The notes: generated by a model from the letters alone, not told the origin. A DNA stretch of 64,000 nt from Sphingomonas sp. QA11 (GCF_028473665.1 NZ_CP098774.1:434001-498000); one strand, 5' to 3'. Positions 28,207-36,762 are shown, counted from the first letter of the stretch. A program made the numbers and translations.

Positions 28207-28596
28207 GTGGCGCGGGATTGGATCTGGGTCGACATCGCGGTGACGATTGCCACGCATGAGGAGCAGCTTGCCGAGCACGGCGGTGCAGCGGGCATTCGTG
28301 ACATGGGCATGCTCGAAAGCGCGCTGGCCCGTCCGCTGAATCTCGTCGCCTATGGCGAGCCCGACATCGCCGATCTTGCCGCGAACTACGCTTTCGGGAT
28401 CGCGCGCAATCATCCCTTCGTGGACGGCAACAAGCGGACAGCGCTGGTGGTGAGTGAGACCTTTCTCATGCTCAACGGGTATCTGCTCGGTTGCGATGAC
28501 GTTGAACTCGTCACCGTTTTTCTCGCGCTTGCGGACGGTGAATTGGCCGTCGAGACTTTGGCGGCGTGGTTCCGGAAGCATCTTGCCGCCGCCTGA
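28207..28596 (+). CDS. doc: Doc-type (death-on-curing) toxin, Fic fold
   Basis: 129 aa from GTG 28207, 3 bp after the antitoxin stop. The Fic/Doc motif is HPFVDGNKRTAL (near residues 70-81). The NKR ending is the Doc form, whose members phosphorylate EF-Tu, rather than the AMP-transferring GNGR form. The length matches Doc (about 125 aa). Upstream DIGMLESALARP-type and YGEPDIADLAANYAFGI segments are typical. All key residues look intact, so the toxin is probably active. Confidence 0.92.
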   Translation: MARDWIWVDIAVTIATHEEQLAEHGGAAGIRDMGMLESALARPLNLVAYGEPDIADLAANYAFGIARNHPFVDGNKRTALVVSETFLMLNGYLLGCDDVELVTVFLALADGELAVETLAAWFRKHLAAA

Positions 28597-28601
28597 CGGA
28601 A

Positions 28602-28637
28602 ATGCCCGCCGACGTATCCGTCGGCGGGCATCCTTTC
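28602..28637 (+). terminator. Terminator after doc
   Basis: Perfect 13-bp stem (28602-28614 with 28619-28631) closed by a TATC tetraloop and followed by a pyrimidine-rich CCTTTCC tail. Confidence 0.75.
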
Positions 28638-28703
28638 CTCCCCAGGAAACTTTCAAGGCGCCGCTTCAGGCGGCTTCCTATAGTTGCGTGATTTACAAGG
28701 TGG

Positions 28704-28731
28704 TTACCTGACAGGGTACCTGAGACAGGCG
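28704..28731. repeat. Tandem pair of ACCTGA..CAGG units
   Basis: GTTACCTGACAGG (28704-28716) and GTACCTGAGACAGG (28718-28731) lie side by side between doc and the ScfR-type gene. They could be a regulator site; the purpose is unknown. Confidence 0.3.
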
Positions 28732-28815
28732 TTACCGTGGGAAATCGTATGAGTCAGGCAGTGCAGGTCTGGCGGGAATGTCGCGGTGTCGTAACTGTGA
28801 GGCTCATTTCTGAAA

Positions 28816-28835
28816 TTTTGTAAAAAGTTGACAAA
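28816..28835. promoter_or_regulatory. Candidate ScfR operator upstream of its own gene
   Basis: TTTTGTAAA (28816-28824) and TTGACAAA (28828-28835) form a TTTGT...ACAAA inverted pair about 45 bp before the regulator start. Matching half-sites occur before aceA. Confidence 0.4.
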
Positions 28836-28880
28836 TCGTCCCATGCCAGTGAAAGCGGGCGCGTCGAAGGGATGGGCGGA

Positions 28881-30263
28881 ATGGCGGACAGGAAGCTCTT
28901 TGCCGGACACGCGGTGCGGCGTCTGCGCCGCCAGGCGGGCCTTACCCAGGCTGCGATGTCCGACGTGCTGGCGATCTCGGCCAGCTACCTGAATCTGGTC
29001 GAGCGCAATCAGCGGCCCTTGTCGGCCTCGCTGCTGGTCAAGCTGGCCGAAAGTTTCGATTTCGATCCCCGTGCGCTCGCTGCGGGAGAGCCGGGCGGCG
29101 GGGAATCGGCGATCCGGCGGCGGCTCGCCGATCCGATGTTCGCTGACCTCGAGATCGACCGGAACGAGATCGAGGAATGGCTGGCGGGCGCGCCGGGCGG
29201 TGCCGAGGCTTTTGCCCGCGCCTATGATCGGGTCGGAGCGGGCGCGGCGCCGGGCGAGGCGAGTGATCCGATCGCCAAGGTGCGGCGGGAGATAGAGCGA
29301 TGGCGTGGTCATTTCGCCGATCTCGACGGGGCGGCGGAGAAGCTGGCTGACGAATTGCGGCTTGGTGCGGGTGATCTTTACGGCGCGATCGCTGAACGCC
29401 TTCGGATCAAGCATCAGCTCACCATCCGAATCCTGCCGGTCGATGTGATGCCTGATCTGCTGCGCCGGCTCGATCTCCATGCGCGTCAGTTGCAGTTGAG
29501 CGAGACGCTTGATCCGGCCTCGCGCACCTTTGCCGCTGCCTTCCAGCTCGCCCAGATCGAGGCGCGGGGTGAGATCGAGGCGCTCGCCAAGGGCGCTGGC
29601 TTCGCCGATCGCGCGGCGGAGCGGCTCTATCGTCGCCATCTCGCCAGCTATTTCGCCGCCGCGGTGATGATGCCCTATGCGCGCTTCCTCCGGGCGTGCG
29701 AGGCGACCGGCTATGATCTCGAACTGCTCCAGCGTCGGTTCGGCGTCGGCTTCGAGCAGGTCGCGCACCGGTTGCAGACCCTGCAGCGTGTCGGCGCGCG
29801 GGGGTTGCCCTTCTTCATGGTCAGGGTCGATCGGGCAGGGCAGGCGTCGAAACGCTTTTCGGGCGCGAGCGGATCGCCGCTCGTTGAAGCCGAGGGGCGC
29901 TGTCCCTTGTGGCGTGTGCACCATGCCTTCGATCGGCCCGGCACGCTCGCGGTGCAGCTGGTCGAGCTTGAGGATGGTGCCCGCTGGTTCACCATGGCGC
30001 GCACGGTGGCGCCGCAAGGCCGGCGCTATGGCGCCGTGCCGGCGGAATTCGCCGTTGGGCTGGGCGTGGCCGCTGACTTCGCCGACGGGTTGGCGGCGGC
30101 GCGGGGAGTCGACCTCAAGGGCGAGGCGACGCCGATCGGCCTTGGCTGTCGGGCCTGTCTGCGTGATCGCTGTCCGCAACGTTCGGCACCCCCGACCGGG
30201 CGGGCTGTGTTGATCAACGAGCGCGAGCGTGGCGTATCCCCCTTCACATTCGGCGGAGATTGA
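28881..30263 (+). CDS. Short-chain acyl-CoA-responsive XRE regulator (ScfR/RamB type)
   Basis: 460 aa from ATG 28881 (behind AAGGG; ATG 28872 is too close to it). An XRE helix-turn-helix covers about residues 5-60 (GLTQAAMSDVLAISASYLNLVERNQRPLS in two helices), followed by an IrrE-like middle and a DUF2083 C-terminus with the cysteine motif GCRACLRDRC. Relatives RamB, PccR and MccR sense short-chain acyl-CoA and control acetate or propionate metabolism. Its position next to isocitrate lyase makes a RamB-like role in the glyoxylate bypass likely. Confidence 0.87.
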   Translation: MADRKLFAGHAVRRLRRQAGLTQAAMSDVLAISASYLNLVERNQRPLSASLLVKLAESFDFDPRALAAGEPGGGESAIRRRLADPMFADLEIDRNEIEEWLAGAPGGAEAFARAYDRVGAGAAPGEASDPIAKVRREIERWRGHFADLDGAAEKLADELRLGAGDLYGAIAERLRIKHQLTIRILPVDVMPDLLRRLDLHARQLQLSETLDPASRTFAAAFQLAQIEARGEIEALAKGAGFADRAAERLYRRHLASYFAAAVMMPYARFLRACEATGYDLELLQRRFGVGFEQVAHRLQTLQRVGARGLPFFMVRVDRAGQASKRFSGASGSPLVEAEGRCPLWRVHHAFDRPGTLAVQLVELEDGARWFTMARTVAPQGRRYGAVPAEFAVGLGVAADFADGLAAARGVDLKGEATPIGLGCRACLRDRCPQRSAPPTGRAVLINERERGVSPFTFGGD

Positions 30264-30277
30264 CTCTCTGTTATAAA

Positions 30278-30359
30278 TTTACAAATTCACTAGATTATCT
30301 GGCAGGCTGTTACAGCTTAACGCAGTTCTCCTTCGTGGATTCGATCCAACCCTTGTCAA
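30278..30359. promoter_or_regulatory. aceA upstream region with ScfR-like half-sites
   Basis: TTTACAAA (30278-30285) and TTGTCAA (30353-30359) are the reverse forms of the TTTGTAAA and TTGACAA elements found upstream of the regulator gene. The region is AT-rich compared with its surroundings. Confidence 0.4.
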
Positions 30360-30402
30360 TTTGTGTACTGATCCTCGTACTTCATCAAGCGAGGGACGTA
30401 TC

Positions 30403-31998
30403 GTGACCTACCAAAGTGACATCGCACAGCTCGGCCAACTCATCGGCGGCAAGAACGGCACCTGGGACGGGATCGATGCCGAGGCGGTGGCGCGCATGCG
30501 CGTCCAGAACCGCTTTCGGACCGGGCTCGACATCGCGCGCTATACCGCTGCGATCATGCGCAAGGACATGGCTGCCTATGATGCCGATCCGGCGAACTAC
30601 ACCCAGTCGCTCGGCTGCTGGCACGGGTTCATCGGCCAGCAGAAGCTGATCGCCATCAAGAAGCATTTCGGCTCGACCGAGCGGCGCTATCTTTATCTGT
30701 CGGGCTGGATGATCGCGGCGCTCCGGTCGGAATTCGGCCCGCTGCCCGATCAGTCGATGCACGAAAAGACGTCGGTTCCCGCGCTGATCGAGGAACTCTA
30801 CACCTTTCTGCGCCAGGCTGATGCCCGCGAACTCGGCATGATGTTCCGTGAGCTCGACGCCGCGCGCGAGGCAGGCGACCAGCTCAAGGAGAAGCAACTC
30901 CTCGCGTCGGTCGAGAATTACCAGACTCATGTCGTGCCGATCATTGCCGACATCGATGCCGGTTTCGGCAACGCGGAGGCGACCTATCTGCTCGCGAAGA
31001 AGATGATCGAGGCGGGCGCCTGCGCGCTGCAGATCGAAAACCAGGTCTCCGACGAGAAGCAATGCGGCCACCAGGACGGCAAGGTCACTGTGCCGCACGA
31101 GGACTTCCTCGCGAAGGTCCGCGCGTGCCGCTATGCGTTCCTTGAACTCGGCGTCGAGGACGGCATCATCGTCACGCGGACCGACTCGCTCGGTGCGGGC
31201 CTGACCAAGCAGATCGCCTTCAGCAACGAACCGGGCGATCTGGGCGACCAGTATAACGCGTTTCTCGACTGCGAGGAGATCACGCCCGAGAACGCCCGCA
31301 GCGGCGACGTGGTCATCAACCGCGACGGCAAGCTCGTGCGGCCCAAGCGGCTGGCGTCGAACCTCTATCAGTTCCGTGCCGGTTCAGGCGAGGATCGCTG
31401 CGTCCTCGACAGCATCACCTCGCTTCAGAACGGCGCCGACCTGTTGTGGATCGAGACCGAGAAGCCGCATATCGAACAGATCGCCGGCATGGTCGATCGC
31501 ATCCGCGAGGTGATCCCCAACGCCAAGCTGGTCTACAACAACTCGCCGTCGTTCAACTGGACGCTCAACTTCCGCCAGCAGGTGTTCGATGCCTGGGCGA
31601 CGGAGGGCAGGGACGTCTCGGCCTATGACCGGGCGAAGCTGATGAGCGTCGACTATGACGGGACTGAACTGGGCGACGAAGCCGACGAGCGTATCCGCAC
31701 TTTCCAGGCTGACAGCGCGAAGCGGGCCGGCATCTTCCATCACCTGATCACGCTGCCGACCTATCACACCGCGGCACTGTCGACCGACAATCTGGCGAAG
31801 GAATATTTCGGCGAGGCCGGCATGCTCGGCTACGTCCTCGGCGTGCAGCGGCAGGAGATCCGCCAGGGCATCGCCTGCGTGAAGCACCAGAACATGTCGG
31901 GTTCCGACATCGGCGACGACCACAAGGAATATTTCGCGGGAGAGGCCGCGCTGAAGGCCGGCGGCGTGCACAACACGATGAACCAGTTCGCGGCGTAA
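30403..31998 (+). CDS. aceA: Isocitrate lyase
   Basis: 531 aa from GTG 30403 with GAGGGA upstream. It splits isocitrate into glyoxylate and succinate, the first step of the glyoxylate bypass. It belongs to the long (about 530 aa) class: the catalytic segment reads DEKQCGHQDGKVTVP, where the class-typical KQCGH replaces KKCGH. Other active-site parts (IADIDAGFGN, NYNNSPSFNW-like VYNNSPSFNW) are intact. No malate synthase is in the window. A strong terminator follows. Confidence 0.95.
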   Translation: MTYQSDIAQLGQLIGGKNGTWDGIDAEAVARMRVQNRFRTGLDIARYTAAIMRKDMAAYDADPANYTQSLGCWHGFIGQQKLIAIKKHFGSTERRYLYLSGWMIAALRSEFGPLPDQSMHEKTSVPALIEELYTFLRQADARELGMMFRELDAAREAGDQLKEKQLLASVENYQTHVVPIIADIDAGFGNAEATYLLAKKMIEAGACALQIENQVSDEKQCGHQDGKVTVPHEDFLAKVRACRYAFLELGVEDGIIVTRTDSLGAGLTKQIAFSNEPGDLGDQYNAFLDCEEITPENARSGDVVINRDGKLVRPKRLASNLYQFRAGSGEDRCVLDSITSLQNGADLLWIETEKPHIEQIAGMVDRIREVIPNAKLVYNNSPSFNWTLNFRQQVFDAWATEGRDVSAYDRAKLMSVDYDGTELGDEADERIRTFQADSAKRAGIFHHLITLPTYHTAALSTDNLAKEYFGEAGMLGYVLGVQRQEIRQGIACVKHQNMSGSDIGDDHKEYFAGEAALKAGGVHNTMNQFAA

Positions 31999-32020
31999 GC
32001 GAACGGTGCGTCAGGACAGC

Positions 32021-32049
32021 GGCCCGGGGTGGGAGCCCCGGGCCGTTTT
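32021..32049 (+). terminator. Terminator after aceA
   Basis: Perfect 9-bp stem GGCCCGGGG / CCCCGGGCC with a 6-nt loop, then GTTTTC. Confidence 0.8.
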
Positions 32050-32352
32050 CCTATTCATCGTGCGGAACTCGTTTCAGGGTGAAGCGGTGCGCAATCGCCG
32101 CCTGGCTAGGGCGGATCGATATTCAGAACCTGCCCGTCGGCGGCGCAATATGGTTCGCGCGGAGGCGCCGAGGACGCCTAGTAGGTGCGGCCAGTGGCGC
32201 GCCCTGGTTTGCGATGACAAACATGTCCATGAACAGGCAAGTTGCCGGCGCACGATGATCAGGTCCGGAAATGAACTCTGCGTTCTCAGCGCCCTCCGCG
32301 CGAACCCTTCTCCTTGCTGTAACCGTGCCAGCGAAGGGAATATCGATCCGAC
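32050..32352. other. Intergenic stretch, no gene seen
   Basis: An open frame crosses it on the plus strand, but the residue composition does not look coding and there is no ribosome site. I see no other element. Confidence 0.5.
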
Positions 32353-32793
32353 CTAGATCTTCAGCAGGAGGATCGGCACCACCACGCCGGCCACCAGCAT
32401 GATCGTCGAAAGCCGCCGCGTCGCGCGGTTGCTGAGCGCGATGATCATGCCCAGCACTGCCGACAGGATCAGCCCGATCGACATGATGACGGCGAAGATC
32501 TTGAAGGGCAGGGCCGATGGTTTGGGTTTCTGCGGCGTCTTGGGCGCCAACTTGGCGGCTGGCTTCGCATGCTCGTCGCCGCCCGCTTGTTTTGGCTGAG
32601 GCAGGCGGTCGTCCTTGTGGACGCTCGCCAGCCAGACGATCCATTCGGGCGGCGTGCCGCCCCAGCCCTTTTCCTCCTGAAGGCGAAACGTCTGCAACGC
32701 GCCGCTGAGCGCGAAGAAGATGATCGCCGGGGCAAGGAACATGCCGACATACAGATGATAGCGGCGAAGCTTCTGCAGGTTGTGGGCTTTCAT
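32353..32793 (-). CDS. Small PepSY-like membrane protein
   Basis: 146 aa from ATG 32793 (MKAHNLQKLRRYHLYVGMF). Two or three membrane segments flank a soluble region rich in Lys, Pro and Gln. The opening RRYHLYVGMFLAPAIIFFALSG is the first helix seen in PepSY-associated (PiuB-like) membrane proteins, and the product is a short version without the full PepSY repeats. It lies 31 bp after the WYL regulator on the same strand. Confidence 0.7.
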   Translation of the reverse strand: MKAHNLQKLRRYHLYVGMFLAPAIIFFALSGALQTFRLQEEKGWGGTPPEWIVWLASVHKDDRLPQPKQAGGDEHAKPAAKLAPKTPQKPKPSALPFKIFAVIMSIGLILSAVLGMIIALSNRATRRLSTIMLVAGVVVPILLLKI

Positions 32794-32824
32794 GAATCCG
32801 CCCCTACGCTCGGCCACGATTCCG

Positions 32825-33526
32825 TCAACGGGAATCGCAGTGCCGTCGCCGTTCCACTTCAGTGAGCCATCGCGCTCGCAACTGGGCAGGGCGGGCGGGA
32901 TAGCGCATGTCGAGCAGTTCGGCCGCCATGATCCGGTCGAGCCGGAAGCTCCGGAAATCCTCGCGCAACTCGCACCAGGCGATCAATATCCTCGCGCTAT
33001 GGTGATAGCCGAGCAGCGCCGGCCATACGATCCGTTGAGTTGGTTCGCCATTCTCGGCGCGATAGGACAGGGCAATCTTGCGGCCCGCCCGGATCGCCTG
33101 GCGTAGTCCGGTGGCGTCGACCGCATCCTCGGGCATCCGCCATGCCGGCGGCGTCCGTGCCGCGGGATCGTCGACCAGCGCCCGCATCTCGGCCGGCACC
33201 ACGGCGCCGATCTTCGCGATCAGGTTGCGCGCCGCATGGGCGAGCGCCGGGTCGCCATGCCCCGCCACCCATTGGGCGCCGAGGACCGCTGCCTCGACCT
33301 CTTCGGGATTGAGCATCAGCGGCGGCAGGTCGAAACCGCTTTCGAGGATATAGCCGATACCGGCTTCGCCCCTGATGGGCACGCGCTGCGCCGTCAGCGC
33401 CGCGATATCGCGATAGACTGATCGTTTCGAGGTTTCGAGCTCGGCCGCGATCGAGTCGGCCGTGATCGGGCGGCGCTCCCGGCGCAGGATCTGGACGATC
33501 TCGAACAGGCGGTCGGCGCGGCGCAT
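32825..33526 (-). CDS. YafY-type HTH-WYL transcriptional regulator
   Basis: 233 aa. The N-terminal winged helix (RRADRLFEIVQILRR, ITADSIAAELETSKRSVYRDI) is followed by a WYL domain (about 130-220, with LSYRAENGEPTQRIVWPALLG and the FRSFRLDRI arm). WYL domains bind ligands or nucleic acids. It is divergent from a GFA-family gene, and a perfect 9-bp-arm palindrome lies between them. Confidence 0.88.
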   Translation of the reverse strand: MRRADRLFEIVQILRRERRPITADSIAAELETSKRSVYRDIAALTAQRVPIRGEAGIGYILESGFDLPPLMLNPEEVEAAVLGAQWVAGHGDPALAHAARNLIAKIGAVVPAEMRALVDDPAARTPPAWRMPEDAVDATGLRQAIRAGRKIALSYRAENGEPTQRIVWPALLGYHHSARILIAWCELREDFRSFRLDRIMAAELLDMRYPARPAQLRARWLTEVERRRHCDSR

Positions 33527-33546
33527 GAGACGGTCCTAATGACAGG

Positions 33547-33570
33547 CTGCTGCCACCATGCTGGCAGCAG
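33547..33570. promoter_or_regulatory. Perfect palindrome between WYL regulator and GFA gene
   Basis: CTGCTGCCA (33547-33555), a 6-nt spacer and TGGCAGCAG (33562-33570), in a divergent gap of about 96 bp; a third TGGCAG follows at 33573. It is a likely operator of the WYL regulator. Confidence 0.65.
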
Positions 33571-33622
33571 GGTGGCAGTATGTCGATCCCCGGAACGAAC
33601 CAACAGTCAAAGGGAGATCATC

Positions 33623-34027
33623 ATGCTGAAGACCTATCACGGCAGCTGCCATTGCGGCGCGGTCAAGTTCGAGGCCGACCTCGATCTCGCCACGGGCACT
33701 GGCAGGTGCAACTGCTCGATCTGCACCAAGCGGCGGGCCTGGGGGGTGACCATCAAGCCCGATGCCTTCCGTCTTCTCCAGGGCGCTGACTCGCTGTCGG
33801 ATTATCAGTTCGGCACGCTGTCCGGTCATCACCGCTTCTGCCGGACATGCGGTTGCGCCCCGTTCGGCGACGGCCATGTCGAACAGATCGGCGGCGATTT
33901 CGTCAGCATCGCCGTCAACTGCCTCGATGAAGCGACCCCGCAGGAACTGGCGGATGCGCCGGTCAACTACGCCAATGGCCGCGACAATCTCTGGTGGGAG
34001 AAACCTGCGATCACCGCCTATCTATGA
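33623..34027 (+). CDS. GFA family zinc protein
   Basis: 134 aa from ATG 33623 (AGGGAGA upstream). The cysteine pattern of glutathione-dependent formaldehyde-activating (GFA) proteins is visible: GSCHCGAVKFE, GRCNCSICTKR and FCRTCGC, binding two zinc ions. The family name reflects an early activity claim; most members are uncharacterised. It is probably controlled by the divergent WYL regulator. Confidence 0.9.
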   Translation: MLKTYHGSCHCGAVKFEADLDLATGTGRCNCSICTKRRAWGVTIKPDAFRLLQGADSLSDYQFGTLSGHHRFCRTCGCAPFGDGHVEQIGGDFVSIAVNCLDEATPQELADAPVNYANGRDNLWWEKPAITAYL

Positions 34028-34057
34028 GGTGGGGCCGGCCGCGATCGGGGCCGGTCG

Positions 34058-35035
34058 TCACAGCTTTACGAATGCCAGTGCGTTGTTCGCGTTCATCGGC
34101 ACGACCAGCTGGTTGGCGTCCATATCGAGGCACATCGATGCGGCGCTCGGGATGCCCGTGGCGACGAGCGTGGCCGCCTGGCCAGGCCGGATGCGCGAGA
34201 TGCCGCCATGCAGCACGCTGCTGACATATTTGGTGCCGTCCGGCATGATCACCAGGCCGTCATTGCCGGCTTGCGCCGTGTGCTCGGTTCTCAGCAGCTT
34301 TGCTGCGGGCGAGAAGGTCAGCACTGAATCGTCACCGATGTTGACCACCACGATAGTGCCATCCTTGTCGATCGCGACGCCGTTCGGGCGCGACAGCGGC
34401 GCCCCTTCAAGGAAGATCGAGGTCCTGCCGTCGGGCGTGATCTTGTAGATCCGCCACGGCGTCTGGGCATCGGCGGTACCGGTCTGCGATCCGTAGATGG
34501 TGCCGTCCGCGGCCACCCCGATATCGTTGAGCCAGGCCACGTCGGGGCTTTTGATCTCGCCGGCCGGTGCGCCGGTCTTCAGGTCGAACATGCGGATGAC
34601 GGAGACTCGTTTCGCGCCGTCGGCGGTGTCGCCGTCGCTGTCGGCGAGGTAGAGCTTGCCGTCGTGCACGTCGCTGCCGAACGGCTGGTTGAGCACCAGT
34701 CCGTTTCGGTTCACGCCGATCCAGCGCGAGGTGTGGACGGACCCGTCATGATTGATCAGCGAGACGAAGCCGTCGTTCGGCGCCTCTTTCTGCGCGGCGC
34801 CGCGGTTGACCGCCATGATCAGCTTGCGGGCCGGATCGTAGCTGCAGCTCTCCGCGCTGACGATCGCGCCATGGACCTTGACGTTCGAGGACATCGGGGT
34901 GTGCCTGCCCTCGATCGTCACGCCTAATGAGTCGCCCGCGGTGAAAGGCTGAGGGGTCGCGGGCGCCTGCTGCGCGCTGGCGGGCATGCCGGCAAGCAGA
35001 AGGGCGGCGAAAGTCGCCGCGACAATTGTCTTCAT
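34058..35035 (-). CDS. SMP-30/gluconolactonase-like beta-propeller protein, exported
   Basis: 325 aa with a signal peptide ending near PASAQQ. The repeated blade pattern includes NDIGVAADGTIYGSQTG, PNGVAIDKDGTIVVVN and GNDGLVIMPDGTKYVSS, typical of SMP-30/NHL propellers with calcium-binding Asn and Asp residues. Likely activity is lactone hydrolysis, but the substrate is unknown. It is the third gene of an operon with a lipoprotein and an aldo-keto reductase. Confidence 0.82.
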   Translation of the reverse strand: MKTIVAATFAALLLAGMPASAQQAPATPQPFTAGDSLGVTIEGRHTPMSSNVKVHGAIVSAESCSYDPARKLIMAVNRGAAQKEAPNDGFVSLINHDGSVHTSRWIGVNRNGLVLNQPFGSDVHDGKLYLADSDGDTADGAKRVSVIRMFDLKTGAPAGEIKSPDVAWLNDIGVAADGTIYGSQTGTADAQTPWRIYKITPDGRTSIFLEGAPLSRPNGVAIDKDGTIVVVNIGDDSVLTFSPAAKLLRTEHTAQAGNDGLVIMPDGTKYVSSVLHGGISRIRPGQAATLVATGIPSAASMCLDMDANQLVVPMNANNALAFVKL

Positions 35036-35061
35036 ATCCTCGTCCCCCCTTTATTGGTCGT

Positions 35062-36012
35062 TCAGGCGCCGGCGTTGGTCAGCCGCTCCAGATGTGCCTC
35101 CGTCAACTCAAGGCCCATCGATCCGGCCAGTTCGTCGATCTGCGCGACACTGGTCGCGCTGGCGATCGGCGCGGTGACGCCGGGTTGCGCCGCCAGCCAG
35201 GCGAGGGCGATCTGGGCGAGCGTCGCGCCTGTCTCGGCCGCGACATCGTCCATCGCCGAAAGGACTGCCGTGCCCTTGCCTTCGAGCAGGTCGGTCATTC
35301 GCCCGCCGCGCACGCTTTTGCCGAGATCGTCGGCCGAGCGGTACTTGCCGGTGAGGAAGCCGGAAGCGAGCCCGTAATAGGGCACCACGCCGATATCGTG
35401 GACCACGCAATAGTCCTGCAATTCGCCCTCGAATTTGTGGCGGCTGACCAGATTATATTCAGGCTGGAGCACGTGATATTGCGGCAGGCCATGCGCGGTC
35501 GCCGCGTCATGTGCCGATTTCAGGCGCGCGGCGTGAAAGTTCGAGGCGCCGAGCGCGCGGACCTTGCCGGCATCGATCAGCTTGCTGAACGCCGCGAGCG
35601 CATCTTCCTGGGCGACCGCGTCATCGTCCTGATGCGCGAAATAGAGATCGATCCGCTCGATCCCGAGGCGCTTGAGCGACGCCTCCGCCGCGGCGGCGAT
35701 CCGCGCGGGCGCCAGTTTCTCGCCGCCCTCGCCGGGCAGCATGCCGACCTTGGTGGCGATCTGCACCTTGTCGCGCTTGCCGCTGATGCGCAGCCACTCG
35801 CCGATCACGCTTTCGGATTCGCCGCCTTTATGGCCGGGCACCCAGGCAGAATAGACGTCTGCCGTATCGATCATCGTGCCGCCCGCCGCGACGAAGGCGT
35901 CGAGCACGGCGAAGCTTGCCGCCTTGTCCGCCGTCCAGCCGAAGACGTTGCCGCCGAGTACCAGCGGCGCGATGTGGAGATCGGTCGATCCCAGGCGGCG
36001 AAGATTGGTCAT
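35062..36012 (-). CDS. Aldo-keto reductase
   Basis: 316 aa, NADPH-dependent. The catalytic tetrad is visible: D (MIDTADVYSAW, with Y), K (IATKVGM) and H (YFAHQDDD). The cofactor end ASATSVAQIDELAGSMGLEL is typical. The YajO/AKR11-12-like class is likely. Its ATG overlaps the upstream lipoprotein stop (ATGA, 36009-36012), which implies coupled translation. Confidence 0.9.
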   Translation of the reverse strand: MTNLRRLGSTDLHIAPLVLGGNVFGWTADKAASFAVLDAFVAAGGTMIDTADVYSAWVPGHKGGESESVIGEWLRISGKRDKVQIATKVGMLPGEGGEKLAPARIAAAAEASLKRLGIERIDLYFAHQDDDAVAQEDALAAFSKLIDAGKVRALGASNFHAARLKSAHDAATAHGLPQYHVLQPEYNLVSRHKFEGELQDYCVVHDIGVVPYYGLASGFLTGKYRSADDLGKSVRGGRMTDLLEGKGTAVLSAMDDVAAETGATLAQIALAWLAAQPGVTAPIASATSVAQIDELAGSMGLELTEAHLERLTNAGA

Positions 36013-36215
36013 TGCGGCTGCTCCTCGTTGCCGTCGTCGATCTGGTTGGCCGACACCGCGTTCATGTCGACGCTGTTGGCGTCGAGCATCGCCGCGGCGT
36101 CGTTGAGCGCGCGCGCCTCGGCCGGCGTGGCGGCGCCCGGCGTATTGTTGTCGCCACTACAGGCGGCGAGCAACAACGCGCCGGCCAGCAGGCTCCCGGA
36201 CCTCGAATAGGCCAT
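36009..36215 (-). CDS. Small lipoprotein
   Basis: 68 aa from ATG 36215. A signal sequence with lipobox LLAAC precedes a 45-residue Ala/Asn/Asp-rich mature part (EARALNDAAAMLDANSVD). The stop codon overlaps the aldo-keto reductase start by 4 bp. The role is unknown; it may be an outer-membrane or periplasmic accessory of the operon. Confidence 0.7.
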   Translation of the reverse strand: MAYSRSGSLLAGALLLAACSGDNNTPGAATPAEARALNDAAAMLDANSVDMNAVSANQIDDGNEEQPQ

Positions 36216-36236
36216 TCGCTTGTCTCTCCGTTCGTT

Positions 36237-36304
36237 CCGGGCTTGTCGAAGGACCGGTCGGCCTTGCAATGTCAAAGTTGAACGCAGCGCTTCGACATGC
36301 CCGG
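36237..36304. repeat. REP-like imperfect inverted repeat
   Basis: CCGGGCTTGTCGAAG (36237-36251) and CTTCGACATGCCCGG (36290-36304) pair at 14 of 15 positions around a 38-nt spacer. It belongs to the TTGTCGAAG REP group common in this kind of genome and lies between two minus-strand lipoprotein genes. Confidence 0.65.
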
Positions 36305-36324
36305 CACGATCGGCCGGGAAGCGC

Positions 36325-36615
36325 CTAGTCCTCGATCTCGCTGCCCGCTGCCTTCATTGCGTTGCCCGTCTTGTCCATCGCGCGGTCGGTTGCATTGCCA
36401 ATCGCATTGCCGGCATTGTCGATCGACGCCTCGGCCGCGCCGAGCGCACGGTCGGCGGCGGCGCCCGTATCGGCGGCGGCCTCGCTCATCGTCGCATTGG
36501 CGTCGGCGGCGATGGTGTCGGCTGCCTGGGCGGTTTCGTTCTGTGCCTTCGGGCTGCAGGCGCCAAGGCCGATGGTTGCGGCCAGCACGAGCGGCAGGGC
36601 CAGGAATTTCCTCAT
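36325..36615 (-). CDS. Small Ala-rich lipoprotein
   Basis: 96 aa. The signal sequence has lipobox LGAC. The mature part is a repetitive Ala/Asp/Asn helix (TIAADANATMSEAAADTGAA, then AIGNATDRAMDKTGNAM), resembling membrane-associated helical stress proteins. It is divergent from the SahR-like gene. The function is unknown. Confidence 0.7.
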   Translation of the reverse strand: MRKFLALPLVLAATIGLGACSPKAQNETAQAADTIAADANATMSEAAADTGAAADRALGAAEASIDNAGNAIGNATDRAMDKTGNAMKAAGSEIED

Positions 36616-36723
36616 CTGTCAGACTCCCTCTTCTCAGATGCGCGCCGGCATCGGGCGCGTCGTGGTGGACGCTATCGAACGGGCGAGACGCGCGCAATCG
36701 GCTTCGGTTCCCTCGTCTCGGCG

Positions 36724-36752
36724 TTGACCTCATATAAAGATATCTTTATATG
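36724..36752 (+). promoter_or_regulatory. Promoter and SahR-type operator of the methionine operon
   Basis: TTGACC (36724-36729), 17 nt, TATATG (36747-36752). A perfect 22-bp palindrome (36731-36752, half CATATAAAGAT) fills the spacer and covers the -10, so a bound repressor would block RNA polymerase. Confidence 0.75.
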
Positions 36753-36762
36753 TCGATTCACG

